This document shows, piece after piece, positions 50,137-64,000 of a stretch of 64,000 nucleotides of DNA. The position numbers were made by a program, and so were the translations under genes. The notes beneath the pieces are model-generated. The model was not told the DNA's origin, made no database searches, and saw nothing but the letters and a program-made list of their open reading frames with translations. Position 1 is the stretch's first letter, and every line of letters begins with the position of its first letter. The stretch is from Hydra vulgaris (lineage: Eukaryota; Cnidaria; Hydrozoa; Anthoathecata; Hydridae), in contig NC_088921.1 in NCBI RefSeq assembly GCF_038396675.1, positions 28,353,501 to 28,417,500 on the forward strand, written 5' to 3'.

Positions 50137-52080
50137 CTCGAGTTGCAAGCAAAATAAATAAAGATTTTATAAAGTTTTGGCGATAAAAATTTGTAAGTTA
50201 GTAATAAATAGCAATACAAGTGACTTGACTGTTAGAGAGACTGTTTGAGATAATTTTGTTATTTAATTTAATAGCTTTTAAACAACTGTTTGCTTTTTCT
50301 TGTTTTTATTGAACCTGGTCTGTGTATCCTTTTTAATGATAATAACTTGGAGTCTTAAACGTCCTCAACGTTTGTTAGTTTTGGATATTTTCTTATCACA
50401 ATATGCTCTCGGAAATTTAAATACTTATCTTTAAATACTTCAATAGTTTTTTGCATATTCTTTGTTTTTATTTTGTTGTTATTTAAGTCACTTTCAATTT
50501 TTTTGAGTTTGTGATTATTTTCATATTAGCACGCGTAGTTATTGCAAAGCTATTTTCTTGTTCTTTAAGAAGCTTTTCTATTGCTTTTAAAATACTTTTT
50601 TTATGTTTCTCTGACATGTGTTTCATTAAGTTTTGCCGACCTTGTCGAACTTGTGCAAAAAATTTCCTGTTGGGAAATTTGTTGATAAATTACAAAATAA
50701 TAAAAAATCAAATTTAAAAATAACAGATTGTAATAAAACGTTTAGTTTATATAAATTATAAAAAAGAATGTTTTATTTACATAATTTTTTTTTAAATTTT
50801 CAAAGTTTTACATATTTTACAAAATTACAACATGTGGTATAACAAAATTTTTCTCCCCAATTTATTTGCCGAACGTTCTCGCACCCCCTAAATCCAGTGC
50901 AGGAAATAAGCGTTAACTTACTAATAAATAGTAATAAATAGTTTTTACTTTCTCTGAATAATTTGAGTTTAATTTATAATTAAATATATAAATGCTAAAG
51001 TTTTCGTTGACCGTTTATGTAGCATATTAAAAAATTGGCGGGAATGAAAAGGTTATGATTTTTATTAAATATTATCAACAGTAGTTTTATCATACATGAG
51101 ATGCATAATCTGAAATTATAAAGTCTTTAGATTTGTAAAACTCTCTTAATTGTTTTTAACGAAAAATACTTTTTAATTTTGTCTCGTTGTAACTTTTTAC
51201 TAGTGACAATTGTTATTCAACTTCAAAAATTCTCTCATTGAAAAACTATTCTTAAAGAATTGAGTTGAATAATTTTTATTTTCTAATATTTAATTTTAAT
51301 ATTTACTTTTAATTTTAATATTTACTCATTTTTATAAATTAGTAGTATAGATAAATAATAAAACTTGTTTATAAAAAAAAAAGAAAAAAAGAAAGAAAAG
51401 AAAATAACATTTACGACAATAGTTAAAGATATTAAGAGCTTTAATCACAAGGATTATTTATTTTCAATTTTTTATAAGGCTTATAAAAAACTGAATGAGG
51501 AATATATAAATAATAGCAATTTTTTTTTATATAGTCCTCATGGTTAAGCTGGCTGAAAAATTTAAAATAAATTAATATACTTTAAAAAAATAAAAATATT
51601 TTACTAAATAAATACTGTTATTCTGAAAAAATTTAAGGATATTGTATTCTCTAGGTAAATGTATTCTGAAACCTAATTAGGAAAAAAACTAGTAAAAAAC
51701 TAGTTAAAATTAGTATATGAAATACAACCTGATATGATTTAACTGCCATTATATTTTTAAAAAGGCTTCAATATTGCTTTAAACAAAAGTAAATAAGTTA
51801 TTAAAACTGGATTCTCTTAACCTCAAATAATAAATAATATTATACCTATATTTTACCTTCATTGTTTTAGCCTCCTGAATCAACTAAATCAAAACTATTT
51901 CTCTTTACAACCTGATTTTAAACAACATGCCACTGCACACAGTGTTTCTTATTCTATTTTCAATAACTCTTATTGAAACTTCTGCAATTGTTAACCCACT
52001 ATAAAGTTCTATCGTTTTATTATAGGCTATTCATTTTTTTATGATAAATATTATATAGTTCTCGCAAATTTAGTTAAATT
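50137..52080. other. Intergenic, repeat-like, no gene supported
   Basis: Sequence just right of the hAT-like element (TAAGTTAGTAATAAATAG...TGACTTGACT, 50190-50235) resembles that just left of it (44735-44785), and a third piece is near 50920, so a tandem unit was present before insertion. Short frames at 50511-50717 and 51365-51547 have no recognisable product. Confidence 0.5.
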
Positions 52081-52639
52081 TTTAAATCTATGTCAAATAT
52101 GTTAGTGTATTTTACCATCAACCATCACCGCCACCAAGCTGTTTCAATATATATTTCACTAATAATCGTGGTCTTGAAAGTAGCTTTCCATCATTTGAAT
52201 CTTACTTCTTCCTATATTGACCAAACTTGCTTGCTCTTTGTAAGATGTTGCTTCTTCAGATTTCAGTATTGTTGGGTACTATCTTTTGATTCGCAAAGAC
52301 TCCAGTGGTCACTTTCTTAGCGCTGGACGTATACTTATGCATCAATTCACCCATTTGTCAAGAAATCAGGTTTAAATCCTCTGACCATTCTTTTATGTGC
52401 TTCCTTTTAGCACCTCTTCACTCTATCACTTTTCTTTTTATTCTATATTGTTCTCTTTCTTCTCAATTCAACACTTTTTCAATCTTGCCAATACTGTTGT
52501 TATTAGTAACTTTAATGGGTATCGCATTAAATGGCTTGGCTATAACACCACTGACCCTACCAGCAGTCAAGTCCATAAACTTCTGTATTTTTCAATCTCT
52601 TACCTAGATAGTTTTGTTCAGATAACTTTGTAACTTGTT

Positions 52640-52806
52640 TTTAAGATAACCCTAATCATTTACCTTCACTCCTTAATTTGTATCTTGACTCTGTCAAGAT
52701 ACAAATTAAGGAGTGAAGGTAAATGATTCACTCATGATTACCTTCACTCCTTAATTTGTATCTTGACTCTGTCAAGATACAAATTAAGGAGTAAAGGTAA
52801 ATGATT
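52640..52806. repeat. Nested double foldback
   Basis: Two hairpins with the arm TTACCTTCACTCCTTAATTT and core GTATCTTGACTCTGTCAAGATAC follow each other (about 52658-52728 and 52737-52806). Together they are bracketed by AACCCTAATCATT and AATGATTAGGGTT, so the whole block is again a palindrome. Inside the CR1-like copy. Confidence 0.9.
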
Positions 52807-53678
52807 AGGGTTAATGATTAATGTTGACCCTAGCTTGTGTTCAGTTTCTCCTTGTTCGCCTTTAGGTGGTTCCGACCATGCAATGATCTCTTTAAATCTT
52901 TCATCATGTACTTCTTTTTCAGACTCACCCTATTATGGTACTACTTATTACTACCTTAAAGCTGACTGCAATTCTTTTTCTGATTTTCTTTATGACGGCT
53001 TTTGGGCTAATGTCTTTTCTTTCTTTGCTGATAAATGCGCCTCTTACATAACCTGGATCTACTCAGGTATAAAAGCTTTTTTTTCTACTCATTGGTTCCA
53101 AGTCAAGCCTCAATCTACTCCATGGTTTTCACCTTCTTTTGCAGCTGCTATCTCAAAAAACGACTCTCTTGAGAACTTTTTCTTTTTTTCTTTTAATTCT
53201 TATTTTTTTCTTTTAATTCATCTTTTTAATTCATTGCTTAAATGGTCATGTTCTTCCTTCCCTTCTAATTAAATAGGTTAACCTATCGTCAGACATTTAA
53301 ATCATTCCAGCTTCAGTTGCTAAAGTCATATCTCCATTAAACTCTTCTACGGCTTGTGGTTCATACAACATTACTGTCATAGTCATACAAAAGTGTTCTC
53401 CAAAACTCTCTTCAATTCCCTCTAAACTATTTAATAAGTGGTTGACTGAATCTTGTTTTCACGCCTGCTGGAAAATGGCATCTGTGGTTTCAAGTTTTAA
53501 AAATTCTGGAGAATATTCTGAGTCATCTAACTATCATATGATTAGTCTTCTCTTTATTATTAGTAAGGTATTTGAGTCTTAGATTAACAAGTTTTTAGCA
53601 TTTCATCCTGAGTCAAATGACTGTCTTACCACCAATATGGTTTTTGGTCAATTTGTTCTATGGCTGAGTAGCTAATTG

Positions 53679-54320
53679 CAGAGATGTAGGTCTCGAGACA
53701 TAAGTCTTGGTCTCGAGACGCCTTGAGACTCATATTTAACTGTCTTGGTATTGGTATTGGTCTTAGAGCCTAAAGTCTTGGTCTTGAAAGCCTAGATTAT
53801 TGATATTGGTCTCAGACCACTACTGTCTTTTACTTTCTTGATTCTTACGAAAAATATCAACTCAATGAATGGATTAGTTATTAGTAACAAGCCGTAGATC
53901 GCCGCAACTTCCTGCTATCAATGAGAGTTCATCGCATTGGTTTGACAAGGTTCTAACTATGTTAGGAGAGTTTTAAAAAAATCTTAATTTTTTTATGTTT
54001 GATTAAAATTATTTATATTATTATTTTTTTATTTGTTTATGTATTCTGTTTTTGATTGATGTATAAAAATGCATTAATAAATAAAAATTAAGTATATAAA
54101 TATTTTTATTTAGATATTAAAAAAAAGAAAAAAAGATTTCCTATTCTCCTAATATAAAAAAAAAATTAGTTAGAACCTTGTCCAACAAAAAGTCTTGGTC
54201 TTGGTCCTGGGTTGATTTTTTGATGTCTCGGTTCTTGGTCTTAAAGCATTCAGTCTTGGTCTTGGTCTTGAGTGCAAATGTCTTTTGATTTTGGGCTTTA
54301 CTGTCTTGACTACATCTTTG
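53679..54320. mobile_element. 642-bp non-autonomous hAT-type element
   Basis: Ends CAGAGATGTAG (53679-53689) and CTACATCTTTG (54310-54320), inverted with one difference, flanked by the 8-bp direct repeat GCTAATTG (53671-53678 and 54321-54328). The interior is built from GTCTTGGTCTCGAGAC-like repeats at both ends and AT-rich sequence in the middle. The host CR1-like frame continues on both sides. Confidence 0.85.
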
Positions 54321-54913
54321 GCTAATTGCTGTGACTAAAAGATTCTATCATACGTTAGATGAAGGTCGCAAGAGAAGGCCTGTTACTCTTGACATATCTA
54401 AAACTTTCAATAAAGTTTGGCATGTTAGTCTTCTCCATAAGCTTGCTTCATATGGTATATCTGGAAAAATTTTTTGTAATTATTAAATCGTTTCTTTTTA
54501 ACCTCTTTATTATAACAATCATTGAATGCCAACACTCCTCTTCATTTGCAGTATTTTCTGGGGTACCTCAGGGTTCTACTTTTGGTCCTGTTTTGTTTCT
54601 TAACTACATTACTTTGCTCTATATGCTGAGTTAACTTTACATTCCTGTCTTGAAAAAAAGTCTTCTATTTTTGATTGCTTAAAACATGCAGCCGATCTTG
54701 GATCTGATCTCACTTCTGTAATAGATTGGGGCTTGCAGTTGCTTGTAAATTTAACTCCAACAAAACTAACTACAAACAACAATCACAACATTGTTGAAAT
54801 TCCTTTATTAAGTTTTCACAGGAAGTAATGAATGGCTTCTCTCTGAATCTCACTCTCACTGAGTCCTCTTCTTTATGTCTTCTTGGATTACTGTTCACTA
54901 CTCACCTCTTATG

Positions 54914-56164
54914 CAGGGCTTGCGATGAAGCGAGCGCAATCGCGCTCCGCTTGTAAAACGCGCCCGTCAACAGTATTTTCAAACGTTCTAGGCGCGATAA
55001 ACAACGCTTCTTCAGCTCATAACGAGCGTATAAAATAAACGCTCGTCCAATAGTTCGGGATTATTTTTTTATTTTCATAAAATATTTAAAAAAGATTTTT
55101 TATTAAAGATATTCTGTTATCAAAGCATTGATATAAAATATAAAAAGCACAACGTTGTTCTCTTTTGCACTAATGTAATGAATGAGCAGTTTGAAGTTGT
55201 TAATAGTCACTAATTTCAATAATGAAATGTGCACGTGGAAACACAATGTGAATACAAAAATGGGGAAATAAAATAAGAATAGAAAATTAGAAAACCATTA
55301 TAACAAAATTGAAACTGCACAGTATTTTTAATCTTGTTAAAATATCAAGTAAGATTTATTTGATTTATTGTTTGTAATATTCCACGCATCGTTTGTAATA
55401 AAAATAAATATTAATAATAGAGTAATTTTTAAAATTAGTTTTTGTTCATAGTATAGGTTTTTTATTAACTATTATTTATTTTAACTCAAATTTAAAACGA
55501 TTCTGTTGTTTAGAATGTTCGCAATCAAGGACATTCGAAAAGGAAACAAAGTAATGATGTCAATATTTATTAAATGGAAAGTTATTATTCTTATTTATTA
55601 TTATTTCAAATTATTCTTGTGTTATTATTTTAAAATAAAAAAACGTAATTTAAAAAAGAAATTTTAGAAAAAAATTAAATAATTAATTTGAATAGAAAAT
55701 ATCAAGAAATATAAAAACCATTAACCGTTAATTAAGTTTACAGCGTAACATTTTAAAATACTTATATCAAAACAACAAAGCAAAACTAAGTCACTAAATT
55801 ATACTTCAATACTAAATCAATAAGAAGTTGCGTTTTTGTTTGATATTATTTTTTTATAACATAAATAGTTAAAAATAAAATCTGACAATATACAAAAAGT
55901 TTGGAAGTATAAATCTCTACTTCGTTGAAGTAGTTTTATGAGTGTGATACTAATTCAAACATTTTTTGACGAAAGAATTATGTAACAAATAAAAAAAGAT
56001 GAAAAAAAAATAAAAAGCTTTTTATGAGCATCGCCTTCAGCAATTTTCATGATCGCGCTCGCCGACATTATCTCGAGCGCACATAATCACGCTCAATGAA
56101 AACATATTCTAATTTTATGAGCGCGATATAACACGCTTGACGATTTTCTTTATTACAAGTCCTG
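54914..56164. mobile_element. 1.25 kb DNA element with GCGCGA-rich ends inserted in the CR1-like copy
   Basis: Ends CAGGGCTTG (54914-54922) and CAAGTCCTG (56156-56164), inverted with one difference. The flanking CTTATG (54908-54913 and 56165-56170) is a 6-bp target duplication. Subterminal regions are rich in GAGCGCGAT/ATCGCGCTC words; the interior is AT-rich without ORFs. The CR1-like reading frame (…LLW before, KPY after) is split at this point. Confidence 0.8.
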
Positions 56165-56412
56165 CTTATGGAAACCATATATACAATCAACTTCAATTGT
56201 GTATCTTACTCCCGATTCCATTTTTTACCTCTATCAATCTTTTATTTGTCTCTGTATGAAATACTGTCGTCATATTTGGGCTGGTTCTTCTAATCATGCT
56301 TTTTCTCTTTTAGACATGGTCAAAAAATGCATTGTTAACACAGTTAGACCTGCTTTATTTGCTAAGCTTGAGTCTCTCTCCCATTGTTGTAAAGTTGCAT
56401 CTCTTTCTTTAA

Positions 56413-56414
<2 letters not shown>
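56165..56414 (+). mobile_element. CR1-like retroposon, second copy, last part
   Basis: Continues the degraded element after the 1.25 kb insertion: YCRHIWAGSSNHAFSLLD and LESLSHCCKVASLSL match the C-terminal part of the copy at 45977-49560. It stops at a (TA)n array. Confidence 0.75.

Positions 56415-56482
<68 letters not shown>
56415..56482. repeat. (TA)n microsatellite
   Basis: About 68 bp of TA between the retroposon fragment and the first recognised DSCC1 exon. Confidence 0.95.
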
Positions 56483-56487
<5 letters not shown>

Positions 56488-56519
56488 GAAGTTTATTAAA
56501 TATTTATGTTTTTATCTAG

Positions 56520-62068
<5,549 letters not shown>

Positions 62069-62930
62069 GTAATTTAGTGAATGAAAAAAAGAAAAAAAAA
62101 TAGTATTCATATTTATTTATTTAAATAAAATATTTTTATTTGTAAATTGAATATAAATATATTTTATTTATTAGGATATACAATTTGAATAGTTTAAACA
62201 TGCTACAGAAGCAAAAGCAAAAAAAAAATTGTTTTTACAAATAGTTCAGAGAACTTTACCATAAATACACCATTCATTGCTATAAAAAATTACTTAAATA
62301 CACCATTCATTACTATAAAAAAATACATAAATACAGTATTCATTACTATAATAAAATTACATAAATACAGCATTCATTACTATTAAAAAATACATGAATA
62401 CCTTTCATTCACATTCATTACAAGAATTACAAGAATTCATCACAAGAATTACAAGAATTAATTGCAATACATTACAAGAGTTCAACAAAATAGTACAATA
62501 AAGAACTTAGAAAAGTTTAATTAGAACAAAGTTTTACCAAGTGACAAAAAATAAAGAAAAGGAAAATACTCTTGTAAATCAGGTGGCAAAACAAATAATG
62601 TGAAAAAATAGTTGCATTTTGTTAATGGTAAAAAAGAAATGAACTTTTATTAAATATTTAGAGTTTTATCATTCAATTTTTAATCAACTTCTTTAAATTA
62701 CTCAAAAATAGAAAAAATTAAATAATGTAATAATAGTTGTTAACCATTTGAGAAAACTTTATGTTCTATGGAGTATTACTAGAAGTTCAGTAAACAAAAA
62801 GTTTTTAATTTATCATATGCGACCTTAAATTTTGTAAAAAAAATTATTTTTTGACCAAAATTAATGCAGAATAAGAACTTGAAACTAAAAAAAAATGTAT
62901 TAAAAGGTGTTCAGAAAGATATTTACTACA
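62069..62930. other. Sequence downstream of the last confirmed DSCC1 exon
   Basis: A candidate acceptor at 62175 is followed by a frame that reads DIQFE and then TAG. From 62255 to 62480 there are repeats of ATACA-CATTCATTACTATAAAAAAT and of ACAAGAATT. No other gene. Confidence 0.5.
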
Positions 62931-63831
62931 TTTTTATTAAATATGTCCTCTCTCAACATGAATCACAGCTTCAAGACGACTCCTGAATAGGAGTCGTCTT
63001 GAAGCTGTGATTCATGCTGAAATGGAATAGGTTATCCGGATATAGTCCTTGAGCATTTTCTTCCACTCCTTCTTGATGGCAGTCTTCAGGGAGTTGACAC
63101 TGTTGTGGGGACAATGACAAACTCGTGACTATATATGCTTAAATTGAATAGTCAAAAGGTAACAAATCTGGAGATCCAGACGACCATAACAGTGTTTAGA
63201 CCAGTGTTTTTGCAGGTTCTCCTGGAGTTACCTTTAGGTTTTATGAGATGTGTGCTTTATCTTGCTATCAATCCAAGGCTTGACATTGTTCTCCAGGATA
63301 CAAATGTACTTATTGGTGTCAACTCTCTGACCAGATTTGATGAAAACTGGAGGCATTTTGAAACCATTAGACAAAACCAGGCCAAATGTCATAACTAAAG
63401 CCGAATGCTTAGTCTTGAATGTATACTTTACATGCTCTGGGACTGCTTGGGCTGGTTGATGACTAATAAAATGATTATTTCTACTTTTTGACACAGAATC
63501 AATAGTAAACAATTTCTCCTCTGAGAAGCGGATGGTCGTTGGTCTCTTTTTTAAGAGGCTCAGAAATTTCTTTGATCTTTCAAATCTTTTTCTTTTGACA
63601 CTTGGGGAAACCAGGTGTTTCTTAATCCTGACTTGACTTTGCCCTAAGATCCTTTCTGACCATGTTTCTGGAAATGTCTTTAAGTTTGGTGCCATTTATG
63701 TCCAGGTCAACAATTAGTTTATTTTTACTACTAATCTTCACTTTTTGACTGTTTCTTTGGTTTATTTTTATTTTCAAAGTTTTATGCATCAACAAAAACA
63801 AGCTATGTGCATAAAAATACCAACAGAACAT
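62931..63831 (-). pseudogene. mariner-type transposase remnant
   Basis: The minus strand encodes pieces of a mariner/Tc1-like DDE transposase: a middle part at 63695-63234 (FSEEKLFTID-SVSKSRNNHF, ALVMTFGLVLSNGFKMPPVF, then VKPWID), and the C-terminal end near 63115-62945 (SLKTAIKKEWKKMLKDYIR, then RLEAVIHVERGHI with a stop). The region between the two parts is short, so part of the catalytic core, including its later acidic residues, is missing or unreadable. An inverted duplication interrupts the C-terminus. Inactive. Confidence 0.75.
62957..63016. repeat. Perfect hairpin inside the mariner C-terminus
   Basis: 28-bp arms (CATGAATCACAGCTTCAAGA... at 62957-62984 and its complement at 62989-63016) with a GAAT loop. 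The sequence encodes the transposase end on one arm, so the other arm is an inverted copy made by template switching. Confidence 0.9.
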
Positions 63832-63895
63832 TTTGAGAAAAAAAAACTGTCTAAATTAAATTGAATAAGTATATTTAGAGTGCTGATCTAAGTTC

Positions 63896-64000
<105 letters not shown>

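Larger units (their letters stand above)
52081..54913 (+). mobile_element. CR1-like retroposon, second copy, first part, heavily degraded
   Basis: Plus-strand counterpart of the element at 45977-49560, same family: endonuclease pieces (52150-52620), GGSDHAMISLNLSS and KADCNSF (52860-52980), reverse transcriptase pieces (53460-53640 and 54330-54600, with DISKTFNKVWH-type and GVPQGSTFG motifs). It is interrupted by the nested palindrome at 52640-52806 and by a hAT-type element at 53679-54320, and resumes at 56165 after another insertion. Confidence 0.75.

Overview
The window joins two very different pieces of DNA. Positions 1 to about 20,300 are a compact, intron-bearing dsDNA viral genome segment, cut off by the left window edge. 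It holds about 39 small genes or gene remnants, packed on both strands, with no microsatellites or transposons. Positions about 20,420 to 64,000 are AT-rich metazoan chromosome: two conserved host genes (BCS1L and DSCC1), many (TA)n arrays, CR1-like retroposons, hAT-type and mariner-type DNA transposons, a tRNA-derived SINE and a 5.4 kb palindrome. The AT richness, the (TA)n-targeted elements and the apparent use of 3' splice acceptors in front of viral genes suggest a cnidarian, most likely Hydra. That assignment is inference.

Viral block. Genes at 1-4,587 run leftward: a dUTPase comes first (all five motifs, its own TATA box), followed by helical proteins and a decaying tandem family of small CxC...CxxC proteins. 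Genes at 4,896-9,706 are mostly rightward and include an adenain-like cysteine protease (His62, Asp78, Gln174, Cys181) and a possible exonuclease exon on the other strand. Genes at 9,725-11,796 run leftward and encode small basic, virion-like proteins. One of these carries two matches to the adenain cleavage consensus. A 1 kb non-coding centre (11,797-12,818) holds palindromes, six copies of a hairpin (five in 59-bp tandem spacing), and a tRNA-like element with A and B boxes. Genes at 12,819-20,255 run rightward, several with 70-80 bp introns. This right arm encodes mimics of the host TNF-receptor/Toll signalling machinery: two death-domain proteins, a death-effector-domain protein with a PPxY motif, and a RING-less TRAF (zinc fingers, coiled coil, MATH domain).

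Expression logic. In both arms almost every ORF is preceded, 10-30 nt upstream of its ATG, by a T-tract ending in AG and then an AACTAATAAAAAA-like leader. The first gene of the left arm lacks this and has a TATA box instead. This looks like a polycistronic pre-mRNA resolved by spliced-leader trans-splicing, or by alternative cis-splicing onto a shared leader.

The virus belongs somewhere in the adenovirus/Polinton/adintovirus-like group, judging by the protease and the small basic proteins. No polymerase, integrase, ATPase or major capsid gene is visible, so placement is open; those genes may lie left of position 1.

Host block. BCS1L (minus strand, four exons, 437 codons) ends at 20,422, about 170 bp from the last viral gene. 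Its introns carry a 3.1 kb TIR element and a CR1-like fragment. Downstream lie a 4.66 kb BED-type element with a SINE and minisatellites inside it, the palindrome, a 5.3 kb hAT-like element with a CR1-like element nested in it, a second CR1-like copy split by two further DNA elements, and DSCC1 exons surrounded by TIR elements. A broken mariner lies near the right edge.
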